From Prolixibacteraceae bacterium (GTDB taxonomy: Bacteria > Bacteroidota > Bacteroidia > Bacteroidales > Prolixibacteraceae): a stretch of 44,357 nt of DNA. Below, piece by piece: positions 35,023 to 43,870 of the stretch. The number at the start of each line of letters is the position of its first letter. Position 1 is the stretch's first letter. Below the pieces are notes generated by a model. That model had not been told where the DNA came from and searched no databases. It was given only the letters and a program-made list of their open reading frames with translations. The stretch lies in the NCBI GenBank assembly GCA_003506435.1, contig DOAQ01000005.1, forward strand, positions 1 to 44,357. The letters are read 5' to 3'. Both the position numbers and the translations under genes were made by a program.

Positions 35023-35301
35023 GTGCTTCAAAACTCAATCATTGATTATACGAACCGGCATTATCAAACACCTTCCTGGAACCATATTCTGGCAATCCGT
35101 ATTCTTGAAGAAAAAGGAGAAACTAAAGTGGCAGATACTTTCATTCAGAAAATGGGTGAATCAACCCAGCCAAACTCCATGCAGCAATGGGTGATCGCAA
35201 ATTATGCAGATGATCAGGCCGGAATGAACAACCTGGAAAAGGAATTCGTGAACAACAATTATTTCATGATCCTGAAAAAACTTACTGAAATCAAAAATTG
35301 A
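35023..35301 (+). pseudogene. C-terminal piece of the frameshifted DUF5107/TPR gene
   Basis: This frame reads LQNSIIDYTNRHYQTPSWN and continues with TPR-like helices (ILEEKGETKVADTFIQKM) to its stop. It starts inside the end of the previous gene with no separate ribosome-binding site. Deleting one G at 35008-35010 joins KKLNR to LETAVLQNS without a break, so it is the missing last 90 or so residues of that protein. Either the gene is broken, the base call is wrong, or ribosomes shift frame here. Confidence 0.8.
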
Positions 35302-35332
35302 TGAGGACATCTATAAATTAAAAACCTAAACC

Positions 35333-37969
35333 ATGTATTACCTGAAAACCGCACTAATTGTATTTGTCTCCTTGTTGATGACGAGTTGTGCCAACAAGTC
35401 GAAAAAATTTCTTTCAACCCGTTTTGCGTTGGAAAAACACCATGCATTGCTGAAAGAAAAGAAGTTTTTCATTTTCCCGGAATTACGTGAAAACTCCATC
35501 AAATGGTTCGATTCAATTCCGGAAGGAAAAATCAGGATTTCAAATCTCGAGAAAAGTTTTTCAATGTCTGCCCAACCTGGTGAATTTTACACGTACCAGG
35601 TTGGCATTTGGGCACTGAGATCAGGACTTGAAGATATCCAGGTTGAATTTTCTGACCTGAAAAATGGGAATAGTGATAAAATAATTTCTGCCGGAAACAT
35701 AACCTGCTTCAACAAAGGCGGCATCAATTTTAGGGGAAATAAGTTCACAAAAAAAGTAGATGTTCAGGCCGGGCGTATCCAGGCTTTATGGATGGGGATT
35801 GACCTTACTGGCATTGAAAAGGGGAATTATACGGGTTCGGTTTCCATTGTTGCTGGTGGAGAGAAACAAACCATCCCGCTTCAGTTAAAAGTGACCGGAG
35901 AAACGGTTCCCAATCGTGGGTACAACGAAGGAAAACGGATGTCCCGTCTCAACTGGCTTAATTCAACCGTCGGGATCAACGAAGAAATCACCAAAGGGTA
36001 TATTCCGGTTAAAGTTGAAGGAAACAAGGTCTGTATTTTGGGACGTACGTTGGATATCGCCGGAAACGGGCTTCCTGCATCCATCACCAGTTATTTTAGT
36101 GCTTCCAACCAGTCGCTGGTCGAGAATGGAGAACCGGTCAGTCAATCCTTCCGGTTTATTATAGAGAAAGAGAATGGAGAGTGTATTCGATTGGAACCAG
36201 GAAAACTGGTAATCAAAGAGCAGACACCATCGAAGGTTGTCTGGAACGTGCTGAACACCTCGAAAGAATGCAACCTGGAATGTACCGGGCAAATGGAGTT
36301 CGACGGGTTTGTGGATTATAGGCTGAAACTGACGGCCAAATTTCCGCTGAAAATCAAAGATATCCGGCTCGAAATCCCGGTTGTCATAGAAAAAGCGGAA
36401 TACATGATGGGGCTTGGACAGGAAGGTGGTTTTCGTACGCCAAACTTTACGTGGAGATGGGATGTTTCGAAGCATCAGGATATGCTTTGGGTAGGTGGTG
36501 TTAACGGAGGGCTGCATATAAAATGGAAAGCAGAAAACTATGTACGTCCGTTGGTCAACGTCTATTATTCGATTGGCCCGCTGAAGTTGCCTCCGTCGTG
36601 GGGAAACGAAGGGAAAGGCGGTATTAATCTTAATGAGCAAAAAAATGAAGTAGTGATAAATGCTTATTCCGGAAACCGTGAGATGAAGCCCGGTGCAGTC
36701 CTTAACTACGATTTTGAAATGCTCATCACCCCGTTTAAAGTGATTGACCGCAACATTAAATTTAACGACCGGTACTATCATGGCGACAGTCCAATCGCAT
36801 CCATAAAAATTGAACATGCCAAAAAAGCTGGTGCCAACATAGTAAATATGCACCATGCCGAGGAGATTTACCCTTTTATCAACTATCCCATGCTCGATGA
36901 AACTGCCGGGGACATAAAAACTGCAGCCAGTATTGCCCACAAAGACAACCTTCAGCTTAAAGTATATTATACAACCCGTGAGTTGACAGTAAACTTGCCT
37001 GAATTATGGGCATTTTACAGCCTGAACGGTGAGATATTTTTCCCTGGTCCGGGCAACGGGAGCAGAACGTACAACCATAAAAATGGCCCTGATGAATGGC
37101 TGAAAAAGAACCTGCGTGAGAAATACCTCCCGGCATGGGTCAATAGTGTACCCGAGGGAAAGTTAAAGGGAGCGCGCGATCTGTCCCTTATTACAACCCC
37201 GGATAGCCGGCTCAATAATTTTTATGTTGCCAGCTTAGACTGGATGATTCAGGACCTGGGCGTTGACGGTGTTTATATTGACGATACCGCGCTCGACCGT
37301 TATACCTTGCGCCGGGCACGAAAAGTGATTGACCATCACCGTCCCAACGGAAGGATGGATTTGCACAGTTGGAACCATTATAACGAGTGGGCCGGGTTCG
37401 CGAGTTGCCTCAACATCTACATGGATTTGCTTCCCTATTTTGACCTGATCTGGATTGGCGAATGGCGCGACTACGAACAAATGTCACCAGATAACTGGTT
37501 GGTTGAAATTTCCGGGATTCCATTTGGTTTACCGGGACAAATGCTCGAAAATGGTGGTAACCCCTGGTGGGGAATGGTTTACGGAATAACCAGCCGCGGA
37601 GGATATGTGCGGGATGTTAAAAAATCTCCGGAAAATTTATGGAAGTTCTTTGATCAACATCGTTTTTCTGAACGGGAAATGATAGGTTACTGGGACAGGA
37701 AAAATCCTGTTTCGTGCAGCAATTCTATGATTTTGGCATCGGTTTACAAAGGCGCGAACGATATCATTATTTCCGTTTCTAACTGGAATGACAGAGATGA
37801 AGTTGCTTCCATAGATGTAAACTGGGTAGAACTGGGAATTGATCCCTCACAATTTGAAATTTCCATTCCTGAAATAATAAATTTTCAGAAAGAACAGAAG
37901 CTTGTTTCATTGGAAAAGATGAATATTCCAGGAGAAAAAGGGTATCTGATTTTACTGAAAAAGAAATAG
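35333..37969 (+). CDS. DUF6067-like lipoprotein, putative glycoside hydrolase
   Basis: This 878-residue lipoprotein has Cys19 after LLMTSC, with basic residues (ANKSKK) after it, so a periplasm-facing location is likelier than the cell surface. N-terminal beta-domains (about 40-430) hold PGEFYTYQVGIWA and GNYTGSVSIV, as in GH123-type N-domains. A TIM-barrel-like C-terminal half contains VDGVYIDDTALDR (about 645-657), WIGEWRDY and WNHYNEW. The arrangement matches DUF6067 'glycoside hydrolase domain' proteins as I know them. The actual reaction is not established. Paired acidic residues in the YIDD and GEW strands are candidate catalytic groups. Confidence 0.65.
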   Translation: MYYLKTALIVFVSLLMTSCANKSKKFLSTRFALEKHHALLKEKKFFIFPELRENSIKWFDSIPEGKIRISNLEKSFSMSAQPGEFYTYQVGIWALRSGLEDIQVEFSDLKNGNSDKIISAGNITCFNKGGINFRGNKFTKKVDVQAGRIQALWMGIDLTGIEKGNYTGSVSIVAGGEKQTIPLQLKVTGETVPNRGYNEGKRMSRLNWLNSTVGINEEITKGYIPVKVEGNKVCILGRTLDIAGNGLPASITSYFSASNQSLVENGEPVSQSFRFIIEKENGECIRLEPGKLVIKEQTPSKVVWNVLNTSKECNLECTGQMEFDGFVDYRLKLTAKFPLKIKDIRLEIPVVIEKAEYMMGLGQEGGFRTPNFTWRWDVSKHQDMLWVGGVNGGLHIKWKAENYVRPLVNVYYSIGPLKLPPSWGNEGKGGINLNEQKNEVVINAYSGNREMKPGAVLNYDFEMLITPFKVIDRNIKFNDRYYHGDSPIASIKIEHAKKAGANIVNMHHAEEIYPFINYPMLDETAGDIKTAASIAHKDNLQLKVYYTTRELTVNLPELWAFYSLNGEIFFPGPGNGSRTYNHKNGPDEWLKKNLREKYLPAWVNSVPEGKLKGARDLSLITTPDSRLNNFYVASLDWMIQDLGVDGVYIDDTALDRYTLRRARKVIDHHRPNGRMDLHSWNHYNEWAGFASCLNIYMDLLPYFDLIWIGEWRDYEQMSPDNWLVEISGIPFGLPGQMLENGGNPWWGMVYGITSRGGYVRDVKKSPENLWKFFDQHRFSEREMIGYWDRKNPVSCSNSMILASVYKGANDIIISVSNWNDRDEVASIDVNWVELGIDPSQFEISIPEIINFQKEQKLVSLEKMNIPGEKGYLILLKKK

Positions 37970-38010
37970 TAGATAATAAGGCTTTTAAACGACTATAAAA
38001 TCAAATCATC

Positions 38011-40302
38011 ATGAGCAAAATATTTTTCCTGACTGTTGTCCTGTTTTGTGCAATTGTCGGTTGTACAAAACAAAATCCTGATAAAAACAAACAGGAAGTT
38101 GACTATGTCAATCCGTTGATTGGAACCCCGTTTGCTGGATTTAATAAAGATTTGGAAGGTGGTGGAACGATGCCATGCGTAGGTACCCCGTTTGCCATGA
38201 CCAACTTTGTTGTCCAAACCTGCGAAAACAGAATTGGGCGAATGTTGTACGTGTATGAAGATTCAACCATCATGGGTTTTACCGCAACCCACCAGCCTAC
38301 TGTATGGATGGGAGATTATGGATATGTTTCTGTTATGCCCCAGGTTGGTAAGCTTAAAGTATTGCCTGAAGAACGTGCCACGGCTTTTTCTCATTCCGAA
38401 GAGGTTTCAAAGCCAAATTATTATTCTGTTGTTTTAAATGCCGGTGGGGAGAAAATCAAAGGAGAAATAACCGCAGCATCGCGATGTGGAATGTTTCGGT
38501 TTACTTTTCCGCAATCAGACGAATCCCATCTGATCATTCAGGGAATTAACCTGAATCCAAAGTTTACAAATTTCAATAACGATTATACTGAAAGGCTAAA
38601 GAAATTAAGCGGTTATGTGAAAATTGACAAGGAAAAAGGAGAGATAACCGGATACAATCCGGATCGGATGTCCTCATCTATCGGGCCTGAACTTCCAAAT
38701 TTTAAAGGATATTTTATCCTTCAGTTTGACAAACCTTTTGATGAATTCGGAACATGGGATGGCCTGAAAACAGCCGACATTAAATCAATGAACAACGAAG
38801 GCTACGGAACCAGGATGGGTGCTTATATCAGTTTCAGGACAAAGAAAAATGAAGAGGTAAAAGTCAAAGTGGCTACTTCATTCATCAGCCTTGAACAAGC
38901 GCGCAAAAACATGAACCTTGAAATACCAGACTGGGATTTCAGTAAAGTAGAGAATAATACCCGTGACGTTTGGCAAAAAAATCTTAGCCGGATACAGGTA
39001 GAGGGTGTTTCAGAAGATCAAAAGAGCATTTTTTATACAGCCCTGTTCCATACGATGCTGTTCCCCCGCGAGTTTTCTGAGTATGGGCGATATTACAGTG
39101 CGTTCGATGATCAGGTACACGAGGGTGTTTCGTACAACGATTATTCACTGTGGGATACCTTTCGATCCTTGCATCCTTTGCTGCAATTTACCCAGCCGGA
39201 ACGGGTCAGCCCAATGGTTCAGTCCTTATTGCAAATGTATAAAGAAGGTGGTTGGTTGCCCAAATGGCCGAACCCAACTTATTCCAATATCATGATCGGG
39301 ACCCATGCTGACGTGGTTATCGCCGATGCGTATATCAATGGGTTCAGGGATTACGATATCAACCTGGCTTACGAAGCAATACGCAAAGACGGAAAGGTTC
39401 CTCCCGATGGGGATCAATCAAAATTATGGGGAGACAGGGATCCCTGGACTTCTTATGAAGCAAGAGGAGGCTTGAGCTATTACCATTCTTTGGGGTACGT
39501 TCCGGCAGATAAAACGAAAGAGTCTGTTTCACGTACCGTTGAATTTGGAATTGATGATTATTGTATCGCCCAGATGGCAAAGGATTTGGGAAAAACTGAT
39601 GATTATACCCGGTTTGTGGCTACCAGTAAAAATTATAAAAACATGCTTAATCAGGGAACAGGGTTCCTTGCTCCCCGGTTGTCCAATGGTGATTGGTGTC
39701 CGGACCCTACTGCCGGTTTTACTGAAGGTAGCAAATGGACTTATTTGTTTGGCGCTTTACATGATCCTATGGGAATGATTAAGTTATTAGGCGGCAGCAA
39801 AGCATTTGCATCCAAACTGGAGGAAAATTTCGAGAATAATCATTACCGGCACGACAATGAACCGGGCCATCATTATATCTATTTGTTCAATTATTGCGGA
39901 AAGCCGTGGAAAACACAGGAATTGATCAGAAAGCATACTTCGGTCGAAAACTTCAGGAATCAGGCGCTGGGAATCAATGGAAACGACGATTGCGGGCAGA
40001 TGTCTGCATGGTATATCTTCGGGGTAATGGGTTTTTACCCGGTTGTTCCAGCCTCAGGAATATACTGCATCGGGGCACCGCAATTTCCTAAAGTAATAGT
40101 GAATCATTCCGTTGGGGGTAAATTGCGTAAATTTGAAATTGTGGCAAATAATCTTTCAGAAGAAAATAAATATATTCAGAAAGTAACATTAGACGGGATA
40201 CTTGTTGAGAAGCCATTCATAAGCCATGAGCAAATCATAAATGGAAGTCAATTGGTTTTCGAGATGAGTCCAAATCCGAATAATAATTGGATAAATTTTT
40301 AA
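38011..40302 (+). CDS. GH92 family exo-alpha-mannosidase lipoprotein (second)
   Basis: This 763-residue lipoprotein has lipobox AIVGC (Cys18). It starts the mature part with VDYVNPLIGTP, and TATHQPTVWMGDYG (about 91-104) is a classic N-domain motif. In the catalytic barrel, GGWLPKWPNPTYSNIMIGTHADV, the NEP motif (HDNEPGHHYIYLFNYCG) and NGNDDCGQMSAWYIFGVMGFYP (about 655-676) are canonical. It should be an active calcium-dependent exo-alpha-mannosidase. It is clearly different from the first GH92 gene of the locus, which suggests complementary linkages or sequential steps. It is 11 bp upstream of the GH28 gene. Confidence 0.95.
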   Translation: MSKIFFLTVVLFCAIVGCTKQNPDKNKQEVDYVNPLIGTPFAGFNKDLEGGGTMPCVGTPFAMTNFVVQTCENRIGRMLYVYEDSTIMGFTATHQPTVWMGDYGYVSVMPQVGKLKVLPEERATAFSHSEEVSKPNYYSVVLNAGGEKIKGEITAASRCGMFRFTFPQSDESHLIIQGINLNPKFTNFNNDYTERLKKLSGYVKIDKEKGEITGYNPDRMSSSIGPELPNFKGYFILQFDKPFDEFGTWDGLKTADIKSMNNEGYGTRMGAYISFRTKKNEEVKVKVATSFISLEQARKNMNLEIPDWDFSKVENNTRDVWQKNLSRIQVEGVSEDQKSIFYTALFHTMLFPREFSEYGRYYSAFDDQVHEGVSYNDYSLWDTFRSLHPLLQFTQPERVSPMVQSLLQMYKEGGWLPKWPNPTYSNIMIGTHADVVIADAYINGFRDYDINLAYEAIRKDGKVPPDGDQSKLWGDRDPWTSYEARGGLSYYHSLGYVPADKTKESVSRTVEFGIDDYCIAQMAKDLGKTDDYTRFVATSKNYKNMLNQGTGFLAPRLSNGDWCPDPTAGFTEGSKWTYLFGALHDPMGMIKLLGGSKAFASKLEENFENNHYRHDNEPGHHYIYLFNYCGKPWKTQELIRKHTSVENFRNQALGINGNDDCGQMSAWYIFGVMGFYPVVPASGIYCIGAPQFPKVIVNHSVGGKLRKFEIVANNLSEENKYIQKVTLDGILVEKPFISHEQIINGSQLVFEMSPNPNNNWINF

Positions 40303-40313
40303 GAAACATTACT

Positions 40314-41924
40314 ATGAAAAAGAATTGGAGGCTGTGTTTGACTGGAGCTTTATGCTTGATAATTGCACACGTTGTTCATGCAAAAGAGTATAACATTCTT
40401 GAATTTGGTGCGAAGTCGGATACTACCATTGTTTGTACAAAAGCTATTCAGCAAGCTATCGATGCCTGCAATGCTGATGGTGGCGGAAGGGTTATTATTC
40501 CTACAGGTAATTTTGTTACCGGCACAATCTTCATGAAGAGTTTTGTTGAGATTTACCTTGAAAATGGGGCCACACTTTTTGGCAGTAAAAACATTCTTGA
40601 TTATCCGGATATTAAACCGGATTATATTTCGCTCAGGACCCAAGGGACAACAAGGCAATTGATTTATGCTGAGAATGTCGGACATATTGCAATTTCCGGT
40701 TTTGGCGAAATCGACGGGCAGGGGAAGTATTTTAAAATAATGCAGCCAAATGCTGAAGGTGTTCTCCGACCCCACCTGATACGTTTTATCTCTTGTCATA
40801 ATATTGTTGTTCAGGATGTATCACTGAGAAATTCCGGTGCCTGGATGGAACACTACCTTGCTTGCGAATGGCTTCAGATCAGAGGGATAAAAATATACAA
40901 CCACTGCAAAATCAACCATCACAACAACGATGGAATTGATCTGGATGGCTGTAAAAACGTAACTGTTTCGGATGTGATTTGTGATTCGGACGATGATGGG
41001 ATTACACTCAAAAGTACTTCCCAAAAAGCATGTAAAAATATTACTATCACAAACTGCGTGGTAAGTAGCCACAGCAATGCAATAAAAATGGGGACTGAAA
41101 CTACCGGAGGGTTTAAAAATATAACTATTTCAAACTGTATCATTAAACCTTCTGAGTATAATGATGGCGATATTTCAGGAGTGAAAACCGGTATTACAGG
41201 TATCTCCCTGGAGATTGTTGATGGAGGAACCATGGATGGAATCTGCATTTCAAATGTCAGAATTGAAGGGACTCATTCCCCTCTTTTTATCCGGCTTGCG
41301 AACCGGGCCCGCCCGTATAAAGAAGGCTTGGAAGTGATACAGGTCGGTACAATTAAAAATGTATCGATCAACAATGTGTTTATCACCAGTGAAGAAAAGA
41401 TGGGCTGTTCCATAACCGGTATTCCCGGGCATCCGGTTGAAAATATACACCTGAGCAATATTTATTTTCAATCGGAAGGCGGCGGACTGAAAGAAGATGT
41501 GTACTGGGAAGTTCCCGAGAAAGAAAAGGATTATCCCGAAGGGACAATGTTTGGCGTATTACCTGCCTATGGTTTTTATATCCGTCATGCCCAAAATATA
41601 TCGGTTGATGGTGGAGAGCTAAGCCCAAAAAATCCGGATTTACGACCTGCTTTGTATTTCGACGATGTTATTGATGGTAAAATCGCCAATCTGACTCTTT
41701 CCGGAGATGAATCATCAGAAGCCGCAGTTTGCCTGAATCAATCGAAAAATATAGTCATTCAGGGATGCACCCTCCGGGGAACCCTGCCCTGCTTTGTTCG
41801 GGTAAACGGGGCTGAATCCCGCTCTGTTTCTTTATCCGGCAATATCCTGATGGGAGCTAAAGAAGTTGTAATGACAAATAAAGTCCTTAAAAAGACAGTC
41901 TGGACATCCGGTAATATTCATTGA
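40314..41924 (+). CDS. GH28 family polygalacturonase-like enzyme
   Basis: This encodes 536 residues from the ATG of MKKNWRL; a frame from 40287 overlaps the GH92 stop. It has a signal peptide to about residue 24 (HVVHA). A right-handed beta-helix is evident. Catalytic motifs are D206 region (NNDGIDLDGC), D226/D227/D228 (CDSDDDGIT) and H253 (SSHSNAIKMG). The usual RIK motif is replaced by FIRLANRA. GH28 enzymes cleave alpha-linked galacturonic acid or rhamnogalacturonan. The changed motifs mean the substrate need not be plain pectin. It ends the enzyme series of the locus. Confidence 0.88.
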   Translation: MKKNWRLCLTGALCLIIAHVVHAKEYNILEFGAKSDTTIVCTKAIQQAIDACNADGGGRVIIPTGNFVTGTIFMKSFVEIYLENGATLFGSKNILDYPDIKPDYISLRTQGTTRQLIYAENVGHIAISGFGEIDGQGKYFKIMQPNAEGVLRPHLIRFISCHNIVVQDVSLRNSGAWMEHYLACEWLQIRGIKIYNHCKINHHNNDGIDLDGCKNVTVSDVICDSDDDGITLKSTSQKACKNITITNCVVSSHSNAIKMGTETTGGFKNITISNCIIKPSEYNDGDISGVKTGITGISLEIVDGGTMDGICISNVRIEGTHSPLFIRLANRARPYKEGLEVIQVGTIKNVSINNVFITSEEKMGCSITGIPGHPVENIHLSNIYFQSEGGGLKEDVYWEVPEKEKDYPEGTMFGVLPAYGFYIRHAQNISVDGGELSPKNPDLRPALYFDDVIDGKIANLTLSGDESSEAAVCLNQSKNIVIQGCTLRGTLPCFVRVNGAESRSVSLSGNILMGAKEVVMTNKVLKKTVWTSGNIH

Positions 41925-41929
41925 ATAAG

Positions 41930-42118
41930 AATTGGATTCGGCCGAAACTAAGAACTTTTATTGTGCAAGGCTCTATAATGTTTAAGTTATGCCGACTGAT
42001 CAAAAATGTCCAGCTTTTTATCAGCGGTGAAAACCTGCTCGACCAGAAATACGAAACCAATCGCTATTATTCCATGCCGGGGGCAACTGTTTTTTCGGGG
42101 GTAAATTTGAGTTTTTAA
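41930..42118 (+). pseudogene. C-terminal relic of a TonB-dependent receptor
   Basis: The frame to 42118 encodes NVQLFISGENLLDQKYETN and then a tail of the form MPGATVFSGVNLSF. This is the usual last beta-strands and closing Phe of TonB-dependent receptors. The rest of the receptor (some 600-700 residues) is absent: GH28 ends at 41924 directly before it. The sequence differs in type from the SusC protein of this locus and looks like the remains of a deleted or recombined receptor gene. Confidence 0.75.
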
Positions 42119-42452
42119 GACATTGAACTTGGTTAAAGTAAAAACTATTTTTATTGGTCTCGTCATTTCTAAAATATCGAATTACGAATATCGAAATATC
42201 AGTAATGCGCTTGCACCCGGGTTCCTGATTTCCTGTTTCCTGTAGGGTTGGAATTTGGTTATTGGATATTGAACCTTTTTCAAAATTCTGAATTCAATTT
42301 TTTAGTAACGTTTTCCTATCGCAGAGGCGGAACCTCAAAGGACGAGGCTGAATTCTTGAGGCAACCTTGTCTGTGAGTTAATTTTCACCGCTTCCGACTT
42401 GTTTTTCGTCTCAGATTTTTAATAGTTTTGTTCCGGCAATCAAAACAACGGA
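42119..42452. other. Non-coding gap after receptor relic
   Basis: These 334 bp hold no credible gene. They contain short local repeats (AATATCGAA-like words near 42172-42200, and three TTCCTG-type words near 42225-42240) and an imperfect inverted word pair CCTCAA/TTGAGG. No convincing promoter or terminator was identified. Confidence 0.4.
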
Positions 42453-43043
42453 ATGACCGGAAATGAAAAATATTTGTTCGAAAGAATAAGAAATGGCGAT
42501 GAAGCTGCATTTAAAGTCATTTACAACAAATATGCCCCTCGTTTGTACTACTTTATTTATGAGTACATTCCGTTGACCGATATTGTCGAAAATATTATTC
42601 AGGATACCTTGATGGCTCTTTGGAATAAAAAATCGGAACTGGCTGACAATACCAATCTGGGAGCCTACCTGTTTACCATTGCAAAAAACAACTGCCTTTA
42701 TAAACTTCGCGATCAGCGATACCACAAAAAGATATTTGAATTGTCCGATGTCGACAGTTCAGAATTAAAAGCAAATATGGATGCTTTGGTCATACTCGAT
42801 ACTTCGCAGCTTGCATTTCTGGAGATCGAACAGATTATTGAAGAAACGCTTGCACAATTACCCCCGCAATGTAGAACCGTCTTTTCAATGAGCCGTTTTG
42901 ACGATAAAAAAAACAAGGATATTGCCGAAGAATTGGGCATTTCGGTAAAAGCAGTCGAAGGGCACATCACCAAAGCATTAAAACTATTTCGTAGTACCTT
43001 AAAAGATTATCTGCCCATAGTTGCCTATTTATTTATTCCCTAA
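42453..43043 (+). CDS. Orphan FecI-like ECF sigma factor
   Basis: This 196-residue protein has region 2 at about 20-85 (VENIIQDTLMALWNKKSEL) and region 4 at about 130-185 (LPPQCRTVFSMSRFDDKKNKDIAEEL with HTH SVKAVEGHI). It belongs to the same FecR-linked sigma group as the protein at 14574-15137. No FecR, SusC or SusD gene follows; instead 422 bp of non-coding sequence and a transposase fragment come next. The partner genes were probably lost by the rearrangement at the right edge. It may be inactive, or act on the upstream locus. Confidence 0.9.
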   Translation: MTGNEKYLFERIRNGDEAAFKVIYNKYAPRLYYFIYEYIPLTDIVENIIQDTLMALWNKKSELADNTNLGAYLFTIAKNNCLYKLRDQRYHKKIFELSDVDSSELKANMDALVILDTSQLAFLEIEQIIEETLAQLPPQCRTVFSMSRFDDKKNKDIAEELGISVKAVEGHITKALKLFRSTLKDYLPIVAYLFIP

Positions 43044-43465
43044 AAACTTTTTTTTCGGAAGCCGTTTAAAAGTCAAAATTCTGTCGCGAAGGATTCAAAA
43101 CACAAAGAATTCGCTAATAAAGATAACTTCCTGACAATTATTCTTATGTATTTATAACAACCTTGTAGCAATATTGAGCCTACTCCGAAAGGTCAAAAAC
43201 CCCTAAATTCCAATGTCATACACTTAAGAAATTATATAATTGAAACATTTCAGATATTTTTTGTGGACCTTTGAGAATTAGTGGCTTTGTGGCTAAATTT
43301 TTCCTGCCACAACCCCGAAAATTCGGGACAAAAAACACGATTCACGAAGAATACCTTAACTCACATATAACCCACAACAACCAAACTAAGTGGTTTAGGA
43401 CAAAACATTTTTGCTGGATGTTTTCCAGTAAAGATGCAGCTTTATATAATTTGGATTTGGAACGG
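43044..43465. other. Non-coding gap between orphan sigma and IS fragment
   Basis: There is no gene here. Just after the sigma stop comes a T-run with TTTTTTTTCGGAAGCCG, reminiscent of the leader between such sigma genes and fecR. A small hairpin CCCGAA-AA-TTCGGG lies at 43314-43327, followed by A-rich sequence. The words GTGGCTTTGTGGC nearby look like Bacteroidota intergenic repeats. A 69-codon frame at 43271 is not supported by composition or context. Confidence 0.45.
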
Positions 43466-43870
43466 TTAAGCCATCGCTAAATCCAATTCGCTCTTTGAAA
43501 TACTGTACTTTTTCAACGTTTTAACGATGTTTTTAAGTTTGTTGTTTTTAAAATTTATAGTTTCATTTTGTGCGTATTCATAGCAGAATGCTTTGCCTTG
43601 AGTTAGCATTGTATAGATGATGACGGCTATTTTTCTTGAAATAGCGCCAATTGCAACCACTCTGCCTTTTCGGTACGCCAAACGCCTGAAGCAATCGCCC
43701 AATCGGCTTTTGCTGTTTCCGGCAGCATTTGCCGCATCCCTGATTACTTTTGCCAATGGGTTTGTTTTCTTTCGTGTATGGGATGATAATACTTTGCCTC
43801 CCGATATTTTTCGGTTTGGGGCAAATCCAAGCCATGATGCAAAATGCTTTGCTGTTTTAAATTTCGACAT
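43466..43870 (-). pseudogene. IS110-family transposase, N-terminally truncated
   Basis: This 134-residue frame is the C-terminal Transposase_20 part of an IS110-family enzyme: KTAKHFASWLGFAPN, KISGGKVLSS and RDAANAAGNSKSRLGDCFRRLAYRKG are the usual motifs, with the catalytic serine region in ISGGK context. The N-terminal DEDD/RuvC-like half (some 200 residues) is missing, so it cannot transpose. Its 5' end is joined directly to the 3' end of the neighbouring truncated gene, and the two frames overlap by 14 bp. Confidence 0.88.

Noticed and set aside
35012..35194. A 60-codon frame overlapping the end of the DUF5107/TPR gene
   Set aside because: The frame at 35023-35301 continues the TPR protein after a one-base correction, while this one shows no such continuity.
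42172..42240. Short repeated words that might suggest a CRISPR remnant
   Set aside because: The units are under 10 bp, irregularly spaced and imperfect. No cas gene or regular spacer pattern is present anywhere in the window.
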